A DNA stretch of 64,000 bases from contig NC_083685.1 of the NCBI RefSeq assembly GCF_033118175.1, positions 117,498,501 to 117,562,500 of the forward strand, read 5' to 3'. A program made the translations under genes and the position numbers. This stretch comes from Dama dama (Eukaryota; Chordata; Mammalia; Artiodactyla; Cervidae). The notes under the pieces are model-generated. The model searched no databases. It was not told the DNA's origin and worked only from the letters and a program-made list of their open reading frames with translations. Numbering within the stretch: the stretch's first letter is position 1; each line of letters opens with the position of its first letter. Below, in pieces: positions 22,819-34,286 of the stretch.

Positions 22819-25800
22819 ATACTTGTCTGTTTTCTAAGAAGTACCCCTTTAAAAAAAGCTTTTAAGTGAAACGCTGATTGGAAATATCAGCATCACCCCA
22901 GAAGCCTTGAAAGCTTAGCACTGCTGGAGTCAGCATGGAGGTGGAGGCCCATTCCTCACCTGGGTGCAGTTCAGACAGTCAGACGTTTGGCAGTGTCTGC
23001 GTCAGCACTAAGCAGGACGCTGGCTCCTCAGCCCCGACTGAGGTTGGAGACAGTAGGTGATAGCTTTATAACCAGTGGGTTATAGGTGTGTCTGGATTGG
23101 GAGCTCATTTGCACTCTATTTCAAGAGTAAATTTTATTTTTTCTACCACTTGGTTACTAGTTATACACATGGAAAAAATATATTGACTTTTTCCAGTCTT
23201 TTGAACATGACTTTTAAAAAATTTTTTATGAGAAAATTAATTGTGATTAAAGAGATTTCAAGGCCCATAATCATTTAAAATAACGTGACCATTATTTCAG
23301 AAATATTTATTTTGGAATTTTTTCAATGTGAGATTTAGGTCCATTATTATTTGAATTTTACCTTTTCACACATTGTAAGCTATTAGGTATAGGCTTAGGT
23401 TTTTACTCTTCATATTCCAACTAAACACTGGAGAGCTACAGGTAAATATTGTTGACCTTCTAGTGCTATTTATTTTGAAGTGCAAGTCATTCTTGCAAGT
23501 CGTCTTTATCTCTAGGTTTCTGGTGCGGCACCTCCTAGACCAGGAAGTAGTTTTGCTCATTTTGGGTTTGATGAACAACTTATGCACCAGATTCGGAAAT
23601 CTGAGTATACACAGCCCACTCCAATACAGTGCCAGGTAAGTAAATATGGGTCACAAAGAGTTGTACATAACTGAACTGAAGTAAATATAATGAAAGAAAA
23701 ATGAAGTAGAATGACATTGTGATCTTTTTTTTTTAAACTGACAAAACAATAAAACACTTTAATACAGAACTGTATTGACATGGATAGAACTTTTGAAGCC
23801 TTTAAAAATTTAAAAAAAAAAAGCAGAAATGAATATTTTACCAGTCTTAAGGTATTGACTGCTATCACCTTCTGAGGTGGACCACATTCTGTCCGTGCAA
23901 TATGAATCTCTCTAAATAAACTGCTTTCACTTCACCATGGCTCACTTTTGAATTCTCTGTGCAAAAGCCAAGGGCCCTCACTTGGTGACCCATCTTAGGA
24001 ACTCAGCTGAGACCTCCCCTTCGTCACTTTTCTTTGATTATAAAAATGCAGCCCACTCTGTTGGGGCAGAGCCCTGTTATCTGACCACTGTCTCTTTCAC
24101 TAGTGTGCTGTGTTAATAAATCTACTTCTTACCTATTTTTAACAGTTGCTAAAGGACTAAGTGTTCTTTTGTTTCTGATAAATGTCTTGAAAATATGATC
24201 TGAAGAAAACTGTTCATTAAGCCTAAACTAAACAAAGGTTTGTGTGTGGAGAAATTTAGCACTGTCAGTTAAGAGGATTCCTTTGTCCATGGCCTGAAAC
24301 TTCTCATTTATAACTGAAAGTAATAGCTTCTGTTTCCCATTTATAAATGGATTTTATTCTTTTCCACACAGTTCAGTATGTGGATGAGACATTCTATACC
24401 TTCATGGTGAGGGGGGACAAATTTTTTTTTAATTTTAGCAATGATAATGTTTCCTACAAATGAAGTTTATGGGAATCCAGATGTTTCATTCTTTTTTTGC
24501 CCCCAGGTATTTCTTGTTATTCCATAACCAATGTGCATAGCCTAGGACATTTTTGTCCCATTGAAAATAAATGTCATTGTTAGTCATCTGTCCTTTCTCA
24601 GAGTTGCCTTCAGTTCATCTTTAAAATTGAAAGTTTAGAGTGGATATTACTTCTCTTTTTCCTCTAGGGTGTACCTGTGGCATTAAGTGGTAGAGACATG
24701 ATTGGTATTGCCAAAACAGGCAGTGGGAAAACTGCAGCCTTTATCTGGCCCATGTTGATTCATATAATGGACCAGAAAGAATTGGAACCAGGTGATGGAC
24801 CAATTGCAGTGATTGTGTGTCCCACTAGGGAGCTCTGCCAGCAGGTATGTGCTTTATGTAGAGTGCCCCGTTGCTTATATCAACTAATGAGGACTAATCA
24901 ACTGGGTAGAACCACCAGGAAACTTTTTTTTTTTTTAATGTGTGAAATACACAAAATTTATTATTTTAACCATTTCTAAGTGTACAGTTCAGTGACATTA
25001 AGTAGATTCACATTGTTGTGCTCTCAGGAAACTTCTGGAAAATATTACATGTTATGTATTTTCTATATAACCAATTGATTTGGGAACTGTATTGTAAGCT
25101 CCCAGTGTTTTCCTCCTAGGTTACTTCATTTTGTTCGGTGAAAGGCAATAACAGGGTCAGGAAGAGAAGTGAAAAAGAATAATCACAACAAGATTTTAGA
25201 TAGCTTGTTAAGATGTGATAATGGTACCCTGTTCATTTTCTTTATGAATAAAATTGTGTTTGTATGTTCTAGTTTTTTATTTCCTATTGACATCACATTT
25301 TGTGTGTTTTTCATAACTCCTTTTTGGACTGCGGCTGAGGTTAGTGTCACAGAGGTATTTGTTCATATGTCATTATGTTGCCTTTGTAGATCCATGCAGA
25401 ATGTAAGCGGTTTGGGAAAGCATACAATCTTCGATCAGTGGCTGTGTATGGTGGAGGGAGCATGTGGGAACAGGCCAAGGCCCTTCAGGAAGGGGCAGAG
25501 ATTGTTGTTTGTACACCAGTAAGTATGTCTTGGGTTTAAATAGCTTATCAGCCTTTCTCGGTATGGAAAAAATGTTAGTTGTTGGAGGGCATTTCCCCTG
25601 AAATGTGGTAAAGCAGGGTTGAAAATACTCTGAGGCAGTGATAGCTTGTGGCTTTGGTTTAATTTTGGTTGCTAGACTAAAATAGCAGTCTAGTAAGATT
25701 CTTTATATGCTACAAATTTCTGTCTGCATCAGTTTTTCTTAACACTGTCATGGAAAATGGGCCCATGCTTATGAAGAGCCTAAGTTCAGAGTATGGTCAA

Positions 25801-28800
25801 AACTGCCTTGAAGATTGTAGTTTAAACATTAAGACCCGTCAGTAAGGCTTTAACTTTGGTCATTTCAGAAAGCCTCACAAAAAATAGTTCTCACCATCTT
25901 TCTGCAGTTTAAATCACAATTAATGTAAAGGAGGAACCCAGTGAGTTTTCAGATTTTCTGTTCTTTTGAGTGCCGTAGTGCATGAAACCCAAGGCTGTCA
26001 GACTAGTGTATATTGCAGCCTGAAACTGGAGTGTTATCATTTTTGCCAGGAGCAGAACTCTAGAAAATTCTTGTAAATACATTTAATTGAACAGCCCTCA
26101 ACATTGGCAGGTTTCCCTGTGGGATCCATCAGCCAAGGATTGAAAATATTCAGGGGGAGAAAAGTCAAGAAAGCAAACTTGAATTTTCAGTATGTTGGCA
26201 ACTGTTTATGTAACATTTACATCGTGTGTTATAAGTAATGAAGAGATGGTTTAAAATATACAAGAGGGTGTGCATAGGTTCTATGTGCAAATACTGCTTA
26301 ATTTTGTTTGAGGGACTTGAGCTTCCTCACGGGGCATGAACCTGGAACCAGTGTCCAGCAGATACTGGGATGGCTTGACTTACTGTTCTTTTTCTGGCTC
26401 TCATAGGGTCGACTGATTGATCACGTGAAGAAGAAAGCTACCAACCTTCAGAGAGTCTCCTACCTTGTGTTTGATGAAGCAGATCGAATGTTTGACATGG
26501 GGTTTGGTATGCTTTGAATATTAGATTCTTCTGTCTGTCTCAGTGACACTAGTTTTTTCCATGTCTTTCTAGATTTAATTTTTTCTCTGTGTGAGAAGCT
26601 AAAAATACTTCTGGGTAGGGTTGGACCCGTAGAGATAGAGCTAAGACTTTAGCTATTTTTAGGAGTTCTTTCAGGAAAAGTATGTTAGGCTTAACTGGGT
26701 TGAGGACGTTTGAAAGTGCCTGTGAATATAGGGAGAATATTCTAGGCTTTATTTTTATTCATCTGCCTTTGATTGTGGAGGTCAAGGTCTGTGTTATTTG
26801 GGAGGCAGGTGTCATATCCTTCAAGGCCTTTGTGTTCCTGTCCTCCTTGACTTAACCAGTTGTGTGAAAATTGTGAATAACTGTCTTTGTTGATTGGAAC
26901 ACCACTGAGCCTAACCCAGCTAGGTGTTGGGCTAAGTGTTTCTGAGTTTCACGCTGAGTGACAAGTCTGGGAGTTCCAGAACTTCCTTAATTCTTACAAT
27001 GTCTTTATAGAAAGATTTTTGCTATTAGTAAAATGATTTTCCAGGTATCCCAAACTGTCATGCAGAGTTATGATACTGATTTTATTCTTCTATTTCTTCC
27101 AGAGTACCAGGTGCGGTCCATAGCAAGTCATGTCCGTCCTGACAGACAGAGTACGTATGAAGCAGTTTCCTTAAGCCACATTTGTACTCAGAATAAACAC
27201 CTATTTATTTTATAACTCACAGTTATGGCAGTAAAAATAATCATGTTTGTAATGGTGAGGAACCATAAAGGGGAAGATAATGACAGTTTATCTGAGCTAG
27301 ACAGGACCTTAGAGATCACCAGGTAGAGCTCACTCATTTTCACAGTGATAGTACCAAGACTGAGAATTAAATGCCCTGTCACAGTTCACAACGTTTTATC
27401 GCTGGCTAGAGGCAATGCACAGTGCAGATCTGCTGACTTGAAGTCAATAGCCTTTTTCTGAACCATACTGACAGCAACATCTGCCTTAATTGAAAATGTG
27501 TAAAATGATGGTACTTCTTTTTCCTTAGTGAATGAATTTTTAAACTTCAGTGGGCTTTCGTTTTTTAAAAACTGAGCAGTGAATGTCAGTAGGAAGCTTA
27601 GTGGGTATTCAAAAAAGAAGTGATACTGTTTCTTTAACATAGTTTACCTTTTAGCTCTCTTATTCAGTGCAACTTTTCGGAAAAAGATTGAAAAGCTGGC
27701 CAGAGACATCCTGATTGACCCTATTCGTGTGGTGCAGGGAGATATTGGCGAGGTAAGCCTGAGCAGGGCAGATGGAGTCTCGGTGGGTTATTTTTCACAC
27801 TGGTGGCATGGATTTCATTTCTCACTATTGAGAGAAAAAACATTACTGGCACTTACAGATGAGGCAACATGTTTCAAATTTGCTTTAAAAGCACAAGGGT
27901 TGGGGCAATAGGTGAAATATGTTTGGCAAAATGTTAATAATTGTTGAAGTCTGGTGATGGTTACATGGGAGTTGATTTTGTTCATTTTATTCATTTTGAA
28001 TGTTAAAATTTTTTCCACAATAAAATGTTTCTTTTAAAAAAATTTATTTTTGGGAAAAAAAAGAGCAAGTCTAGTCTGAAAGATGCTGGTCGGTTTGCAT
28101 GGAAGTAACATCTTCAGTCATTGTGTGAGGTGGCCTGCACAGTGTGGAGCGGGGAGATTTGAAAGGCCTGTTGAATTAAGTTTTTGTTTTCCTCACCTGT
28201 ACATATGCCCTATGTGGAAAAGTTATCTGAATTGTGATTAGGAAATCAAATAAGGCAGCCTTGAGAATCCCTTAATACGCTTAGTATGCCAGTAAAGTTC
28301 TCTGCAGTTGGCTTGTGAACATTGGCCACCTTTGATTGCTGAGTGCCTTCTGTGTGTGGGTATGAATTGTACTAGGAGCTCTTACTCTACTGGGAATAAT
28401 CTGGATAGGCATGTAGAAAAGTATTGCAGAGCATTGGGGCTTAGAGATTATTTAGGTATATGTACACATGTCAGCGGAGGGCTTCCCAGGCGGCACAGTG
28501 GTAAAGAAACGCACCTGCCAATGCAGGAGATGCAGGAGACGCGGGTTCAATCTGCGGTTGGGAAGATCCCTTGGAGAAGGAAGTGATAACCCACTGCAGT
28601 ATTCTTGCCTGGGAAATCCCGAGGACAGAGGAGCCTGGTGGACTACAGTCCATGGTGTCGCAAAGAGTCAGACACAATTGAGCATGCACGCATACACACA
28701 CATCAGGGGAGGTGGAGAGCACTGTGATTTGAGAAAGGATGTAAAATTTGAGTTGTACTTGACTTGCTGAAGGAAAGCCCAAGGATACAGGGGATTATTC

Positions 28801-31800
28801 ATGGTTCTTCTAGACACAGGTGGAAAGTGTGGTGTCAGGTTCTTACTCAGGTGCCCTGTGGCACAGATATTGCCGTCATCTTTTTCATTTCTTTTCAGGC
28901 AAATGAAGATGTGACTCAGATTGTGGAGATTCTCCATTCTGGACCTAGTAAATGGAACTGGCTCACCCGGCGTCTAGTGGAGTTTACCTCTTCAGGGAGT
29001 GTCCTCCTGTTTGTTACTAAGAAAGCCAACGCTGAAGAGCTGGCCAATAACCTTAAACAGGAGGGTCATAATCTTGGCCTGCTCCATGGTGACATGGATC
29101 AGAGTGAAAGAAACAAGGTTATTTCAGACTTTAAGAAAAAGGACATCCCCGTCCTAGTGGCCACAGATGTTGCAGGTAGGGTATGCATTTCCCCAGTAAC
29201 CCTTGGTTCCTGTGTTGTATGGGTTGCTCCATCTGGCTGTGTAGACCTGTAATATCTGAAGAGGCCAATTGAAGGCACTCTGCTGGCCTGGCTGTCCATG
29301 CCCCATGAGGCAGCAGTTCAGAGCATGGTGATCACTGTCTGGAGCTCTGAGTACCACTTCCCACTTAATATTCCTCTCTGAAAAAAAAAAAGAATTCCTG
29401 CAATTGGAAGACACTTGAGGATGAAACTGTTAACATAGTTACATCGTAGGCTGTGTCCCTGAATATAGTAGACATCTTAGTTTGATTATGTAGTTTGACA
29501 TATTTCACTCAAGATCAGAAAAAAATTTTGAAGTGTGATTTTTGAGTTTGTTCTGATGAGTTTTAATAGCTACACTTAAAAGCTTGGTATTTTCTCCCAG
29601 AAAGGTGATCACTTCTCAGCCTCAAGACACATGTGATGTTGGTTGTGAATTTTTTTTTTTTCCAACGTATTTCTGGTCAAGAGAGAGGCCATGGCAGATT
29701 ACTGGTAGTAGAAGATAGATGTCTCTACACACTAAGTTTACCTAGCGTTGTAGGATCTATAATAGTAGCGTTTCTTTTAGAAGGGTGGCTCACATACCTA
29801 TATCTCAGCACATCAAACCATGTGCTTTGCTTAGATAAGAGGAATGTAGCTTCTTAGGAGGTAAGCATTTTGGGTGACTTTGGTGTTTTGACTTCTGATA
29901 AAGAATAAAAGAATTTGGTTTTTTATTTCAGCCCGTGGTCTGGACATTCCTTCAATTAAGACTGTCATTAACTATGATGTGGCACGAGATATTGACACCC
30001 ATACTCATAGGATTGGCCGCACAGGACGAGCCGGTGAGAAGGGCGTGGCCTATACCTTGCTGACACCCAAGGACAGCAATTTTGCTGGTGACCTTGTTCG
30101 GAACTTGGAAGGAGCCAATCAGCATGTTTCCAAGGAGCTCCTAGATTTGGCCATGCAGGTGAGTGACTGGACACACTTCAGTGAAAAAACTTCAGTATGC
30201 CAGAGGCAGGTAACATAGAAATATGACAATAAAGTTGGGTAGGCAGCACTTATAAAGTATAGATTGGTATTGGAGGACATTAAAACTCATCTGATTTGCC
30301 TTCTCATTCTCTCAGCAACATACATGTTGAAAAGCTATTCCTTTCTTGTGCTAAAATCTGTCCCTCAAATTTCTTCCTTCTTGCCACATATCACACTTGT
30401 GAGCAATTTTACTGTCAAAGTTATTATTCCCCTCACTGCCCTTTACCCCAGTTTTTTCTATTGGGGGCTAAAAATGTATGATGTCTTTTTTAAAAAAGCA
30501 TTTCACTACTTCTCAGACCTTTGACTACACTGGTGGTTGATCCAAAACTGAGTGAGGCATTCTACTGAATTAAATCTTGAGTCGTCTTGATACGCATGTT
30601 CCCAAATCGCCAGTATATTTGGGATACATGTTCTGATAGTAGAGACTGCCGTGTTTTTCAGATTCAGAGGTCACCCTGCAGAGCTGTTCACCCATAATGC
30701 AGTTGTCCTGTGGTACTGCTGCCCATGCTTCCCGCCCTGGGAGTAAAGGACCAGCATTTGAGGGGAGAGTAGGGTAATGTTTCCTTCCCTCCCGGAGAGC
30801 CAGTGCTAAACTGTTTTTGAACCAGATATATTTTGTCTTTGGTGTTTTCCTGCATCTCATTGTGTTTCAGGCTTCCTGTGTTGTCAGACTGATAAGCTTC
30901 TCTGATCAGCACCTTGCTACCTTTCCCTCTCCTGGGGAGCCATCCTAAACTAAGTTTTTGAACCAGATATATTTTGTTTTTGGCATTTTCCTACATCTCA
31001 TTGTGCTTCAGGCTTCCTTTGCTCTCAAGATTGATCAGCTTCTCTGATCAGCACCTTGCCACCTTTCAAGTACTTTTGACTGTAACTTGTGATAGTCAGA
31101 TAAAGCTCTAAGCTCCCCAGAGATTTTACGTATAGATTGTCTGAGAAATAGAAAATAAATTCATTTTCCACAAGGTAGTTAGGAATGGCCAGAGGAACTG
31201 CTCTGCATTTGAGGTGTATTGTAATCATTTCCCTTCCTGGAAGCTCTGAAGGAAGAAAGGAGCAGTAAAAGGAAGCCTTAGCTAAAGGCTCCTGACAAAT
31301 CTGATGGATTAAGCTACCAAAAAGAAGCTAATCTGTGGTTCCTGTGAACAGTTCCTCCTTTGCTATAGATACATTGGCTAAAGTTTCTCTCTCCCGTTTA
31401 GTTTCCTCTTTGACTTTGTTCTCTTCCTCTGGGTGCGTCTTCCTCCCGTGACTTAACCTTGAATTGTGTTTGCTGCAGAATGCCTGGTTTCGGAAATCCC
31501 GCTTCAAAGGAGGGAAGGGGAAAAAACTGAACATTGGTGGAGGAGGCCTGGGCTACCGGGAGCGGCCTGGCCTTGGCTCTGAGAACTCGGTGAGTCCAGA
31601 CTCTAGCAGTGTCCTTCAGACTGGTCCTGCGTCTTTCTGACGTTAGGACTGTTTTCATTTACCTGAGTCTCAGTGAGTTCAAAATGCTGTCATCTGCTGA
31701 CTTGAGTTGGTACAGCACTGGTTCTCAATGTGACTTTATATTAAAGAAGAAACTGTGTGTCCTTGACTGACTAGGTGTGCTCAGGAAATCAGTGTAGATT

Positions 31801-34286
31801 AGCACTGGTTCTCAAAGGTGGCCCCTGGACCTGCAGTAAATGCAGTCTCATGGCCCACCCTAGACCTGCTGAATCAGACTCTGGAGGTGGGGCCTAGCAG
31901 TCTTTCTACACACCCTCCAGCATTGGCCTTGAGCCAGAGGGTCCCTCTATAATTCAGCTGTATCTTTTTTTTTTTAAGTTTATTTATTTATTTTTGGCTG
32001 TACTGAGTCTTCATTGCTGTGCCCAGGCTTTCTCTAGTTGCACCAGAGGCTACTCTTCATTGCAGTGAGGGCTACCCTTTGTTGCTTTGAGCAGGCTACT
32101 CATTGCAGTGGCTTCTCTTGTTGTGGAGCATGGGATCTAGGCACTTGGGCTCAGTAGTTGCGGCTCACAGGTTTAGCTGCTTCACGCATGTGGGATCATC
32201 CTGGATCAGGGATCGAACCTGTAACTCCTGCATTGCAAGGCAGATTCTTAACCACTGGACCATCAGGGAAGCCCCTCAGCTGTATCTTATAACTAAACGC
32301 ACAAACAATACTACACTCTCTGGGAAATTGGTTCAGATACAAGAGCTAGCTTTTCTCACAAACCAAGTAACAAAGGCTGCCCCTGCCTGGCTTTCTTAAC
32401 TTTCTTGTCACTTGATTCTTAAGCCAAGGAAGAAAGCTGTCAGTCTGCGTGTCTGGATCACTGTGGGTAACTTGGTGTCTTGGTGAAGTAGCCTGTCCCG
32501 CATTACAGTGATGCTGCTCCTATGGATCATGCAGGTGATAGTGGTAATACCGAGCACTTAGGATGTGCCCGGCCAGTTCAAGCAGCCACACACGTTAACT
32601 CAGGCTTCACAGTCACTCGGAGTAAATACAGCTGATAGACTGAGGCACCCAAGGTTATACTGTGGAAAGCGTTGAAGCTGAGGTTCAGACTCTTCAGGGT
32701 TTGGATGTAGAGCCTGAGCAGTTATGTGTGTACTGCACTGCCTTGTGGCCTTTTCAGCTTTAACATAATTTTTACCCAGTTACATAAACGTAATGTTTAT
32801 GCCTATAAATACCAGGTGATCAGCTTTGGGCATAATCTGACCTCATTTCTGATTGTTAGGGTGGGTTCTCAGAAATAGATTTAATGGGTTGAAAGGCATA
32901 AAAAAAATCTCACACCTATTTCAGCTCCCTCTTGTTTCCAGCATATTGAGGCCCTTCTGTGGCAGTGGGCTTCCCTGCTTACTCTTCCTTTCTCATGAGT
33001 GTGTTTATTTTTTAGGACCGAGGAAGTAACAACAATGTAATGAGCAATTATGAGGCCTACAAGCCCTCCACGGGAGCCATGGGAGACCGGCTGACGGCAA
33101 TGAAAGCGGCTTTCCAGGTGTGAAATCAAGCACTTGGGGCAGTGGTGAGGGGCACTGATCTTCCTGAGATGGTAGCTGGCCTTGTACACTAGGTGCTGGA
33201 TTTCCCAAGGGCCTTCCCCCATTTTCAGTTCTGAATATCGGCTTAACTGCAGCTTACCTAGAGCTGCAGGTGTAGAGGCTGGACAGACCCCTGTTGCTGG
33301 TCGTCTCCTTCAGGCACACTCAGGGCCCTCGTCCTACAACAGTGTCAGTGTTCCCTCCCTGCTCTACCAGCTGTCAGGGCGCCAGGGCTCTTGTAACCTG
33401 GCTGAGAGTGCTTGCCGTTGTTTAACGAAGACAAGTTTGGTTCCGTGCCTCTTGTGCCCTGAACTGCTCCTCAGCCTTCTGTACCTCCAGTTAGCTAGCT
33501 GGGCCATTAGGTTTCTTACACTTCCTGTCTCACCCACTGCTGTTGTCTCTCTCTTAGTCACAGTACAAGAGTCACTTTGTTGCTGCCAGTTTAAGCAACC
33601 AGAAGGCTGGAAGCTCTGCGGCTGGGGCGAGTGGATGGACTAGTGCAGGGAGCTTGAATTCAGTTCCAACTAATTCAGCCCAGCAGGGCCACAGCAGTCC
33701 TGACAGCCCCATTGCCAGCGCCACGAAGGGTATCCCAGGCTTTGGCAGTACTGGGAACCTCAGCAGTGCCCCGGTGACCTACCCTTCTGCCGCAGCTCCG
33801 GGCGTCAACAACACAGCTTCAGGGAGTAACAGCCGAGAAGGGACTGGGGGTGGCAATGGGAAAAGAGAGCGATATACTGAGAACCGGGGTGGAAGTCGTC
33901 ACAGTCATGGAGATAGTGGCAATCGGCATGGCGATAGTCCACGTCATGGAGATGGGGGTCGCCATGGAGATGGGGGTCGCCATGGAGATGGATACCGCTA
34001 CCCAGAGAGCAGCAGCCGTCACACTGACAGCCGCCGTCATGCTGATGGTCATCCTCACGGAGAGAACAGGCATGGAGCGGGCGGAGGCCGACACGGGGAG
34101 AGCCGGGGTGCCAGTGACGGTCGGAATGGTGAAAGCAGGAAGGAAAGTTGTAATCGTGAAAGCAAGATGGACCCCAAGGTGGACAGCCCCAAGGTGGACA
34201 AGATGGACAGCAAGACAGATAAGACACCTGATGGTTTCGCTGTCCCTGAGCCACCCAAGCGCAAGAAAAGTCGATGGGACAGTTAG
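8795..34286 (+). CDS. DDX42: DDX42, ATP-dependent DEAD-box RNA helicase (SF3b125)
   Basis: Nuclear DEAD-box RNA helicase and RNA-annealing protein associated with the SF3b/17S U2 snRNP in spliceosome assembly. Coding exons: 8795-9015, 10695-10845, 16252-16313, 17639-17675, 18518-18667, 21908-22012, 23516-23635, 24668-24844, 25390-25518, 26407-26506, 27103-27150, 27655-27752, 28899-29175, 29932-30158, 31479-31589, 33016-33117, 33558-34286. They total 2844 nt, or 947 aa (human about 938). Visible motifs: Q motif around PTPIQ 276-280, Walker A AKTGSGKT 297-304, PTREL 334-338, TPGR 383-386, DEAD 407-410, SAT 438-440, HRIGRTGR 584-591. An acidic N-terminal region precedes the helicase core, and a Gly/Ser/His/Arg-rich tail ends in RKKSRWDS-type basic sequence. 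The start is the family MNWNKGG start, in the context gacaccATG. The second coding intron uses a GC donor. The extra length lies mainly in tail repeats (33906-33998). Family identity is certain; exon edges rest on splice consensus and frame. Confidence 0.97.
11069..11097. repeat. (GT)n microsatellite
   Basis: About 14 uninterrupted GT units in the DDX42 GC-AG intron, 220 bp after its donor. Smaller TG runs occur at 596-611 and 9858-9873. Confidence 0.95.
11925..12058 (-). mobile_element. CHR-type SINE fragment (minus)
   Basis: 'cttatggaattttagtttcttaacccgagattgagccctgg...gagtcctaaccacgggactgcaagaaaattccc' is a diverged minus-strand copy of the CHR tRNA-derived SINE head. Confidence 0.6.
12095..12270. 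mobile_element. L1 3' end piece and Bov-A fragment
   Basis: 12095-12170 ('ttaaggtgtagttgatttacagtgttgtgttgatttcttctgtacagcaaaatgtgactcag') is an L1-type 3' piece. 12180-12265 ('cagaggagtctggcgggctatag...gagtcagacgcgactgagca') is the tail of a Bov-A unit. Confidence 0.6.
12288..12715 (-). mobile_element. LINE-1 ORF2 relic (minus strand)
   Basis: On the minus strand the open stretch 12704-12519 reads ...REYYEQLDANKFNNLEEMDNFLE..., which matches the linker before the reverse-transcriptase domain of L1 ORF2p. Upstream + sequence ('ttggtagtgtctttgtctggttttggtttcagggtgatagtgg') matches antisense L1 ORF2. It is only a fragment with stops and no function. Confidence 0.8.
12716..12848 (-). mobile_element. 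CHR-type SINE fragment (minus)
   Basis: 'gctgtgtggtatgtggaatcttagttccctgaccagggatggaacc...gagtcttaactactggactgccggggaattcccc' is a minus-strand CHR head, abutting the L1 relic. Confidence 0.7.
12880..13110 (+). repeat. Degraded MIR-like repeat
   Basis: 'tcatttattcctcagaataac', 'actgaaccctaagataattcaaatcacttctccaaaccacattggtactgtgtggcagagttgggatgcaaatc' follows MIR order at low identity. Confidence 0.45.
13905..14112 (+). mobile_element. Bov-tA SINE
   Basis: Starts 'gggcttcctctggtgactcagtagtagagcatc' (tRNA-Glu-like head) and runs to 'actacagtccatggggtcacaaaagagttggacacaacttagcagctaaaca', the standard Bov-tA tail. Confidence 0.9.
15143..15660 (-). mobile_element. ART2A/BovB-type retroelement copy
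   Basis: Minus-oriented copy beginning with the tail ('ttgttgtttttccgtcgctaagtcgtgtctgac') and continuing through 'ccaaccatctcatcctctgttgcc', 'ccagcatcagggtcttttccagtgag' and 'ggtcgtcttgcaatccaagggactcttgagagtcttcc'. This is the characteristic ruminant ART2A sequence related to BovB. Confidence 0.85.
15690..15897 (-). mobile_element. MER20-like hAT DNA transposon copy
   Basis: 'ttcaatctaagggcatttagggctgaataattctttggtgggctgtcctgtgcattgtaggatgtttag...atgtctcctgatattgccagatgtcc' matches the MER20 consensus on the opposite strand. Confidence 0.7.
19755..19850 (-). pseudogene. 5S rRNA-derived pseudogene fragment
   Basis: The minus strand reads CCACCACCCTGAAAGCACCC ... GTCTGATCTTGGAAGCTCAGC ... 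GGGTCGGGCCTGGTCAGTAC, aligning with the first about 100 bases of mammalian 5S rRNA, including box A/C-like parts of the internal promoter, with scattered substitutions and no 3' end. It lies inside the hAT relic in a DDX42 intron. Most likely a retroposed, non-functional copy. Confidence 0.8.
20334..20537 (-). mobile_element. Bov-tA SINE
   Basis: Minus-oriented: 'agtcactcagtcgtgtccgactctttgcgaccccatgg' at the left and 'tctgagccaccagggaag' at the right. Little diverged, hence young relative to the hAT relic it interrupts. Confidence 0.9.
22789..22816. repeat. (GT)n microsatellite
   Basis: Fourteen GT units in the DDX42 intron between 22013 and 23515. Confidence 0.95.
23870..24150 (+). mobile_element. 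Possible retroviral LTR fragment
   Basis: 'ctctaaataaactgctttcacttcaccatggctcacttttgaattctctgtgcaaaagcc' resembles the R/U5 part of ruminant endogenous retroviral LTRs. No viral gene is nearby. Boundaries and family are uncertain. Confidence 0.35.
24930..25030 (+). mobile_element. Old L1 3' fragment
   Basis: 'aatacacaaaatttattattttaaccatttctaagtgtacagttcagtgacattaagtag' is the common L1 3' motif also seen near 3540, here in the 545-bp intron between the Walker A exon and the next exon of DDX42. Confidence 0.6.
28487..28700 (+). mobile_element. Bov-tA SINE
   Basis: 'gcttcccaggcggcacagtggtaaagaa' head to 'agtccatggtgtcgcaaagagtcagacacaattgagca' tail. Imperfect flanking repeats (acacatgtcagcggagg before, acacacatcaggggagg after) look like a target-site duplication. 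It lies 200 bp before the exon at 28899. Confidence 0.9.
30786..31067. repeat. 141-bp tandem duplication in DDX42 intron
   Basis: The segment from 'gagagccagtgctaaactgtttttgaaccagatata' to 'tctctgatcagcaccttgctaccttt' recurs 141 bases later ('gggagccatcctaaactaagtttttgaaccag...'). ACCAGATATA is at 30821 and 30962. The copies differ at roughly one base in eight to ten. Confidence 0.9.
31797..31950 (+). mobile_element. MER5A-like DNA transposon copy
   Basis: 'gattagcactggttctcaaaggtggcccctggacctgcag...gacctgctgaatcagactctggaggtggggcctagcag' follows the MER5 (hAT-Charlie) pattern. Confidence 0.55.
31967..32275 (-). mobile_element. CHR-type tRNA-derived SINE with intact target-site duplication
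   Basis: Minus-oriented full-length copy ('tttatttatttatttttggctgtactgagtcttc' to 'accactggaccatcagggaagcccc'). It is flanked by the perfect 13-bp repeat TCAGCTGTATCTT at 31954-31966 and 32276-32288. Confidence 0.9.
32530..32760 (+). repeat. MIR SINE
   Basis: 'gatagtggtaataccgagcacttaggatgtgcccggc...gactgaggcacccaaggttatactgtgg' follows the MIR consensus. Confidence 0.55.
33906..33998 (+). repeat. DDX42: In-frame HGDxxR tandem array in DDX42 last exon
   Basis: Five consecutive units of 18-21 bp beginning CATGG. The last three (33945, 33963, 33981) are near-identical 18-mers encoding HGDGGR, HGDGGR, HGDGYR. The human protein, as I recall it, has one HGDGGR fewer, which explains part of the nine-residue length difference. 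Confidence 0.85.
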
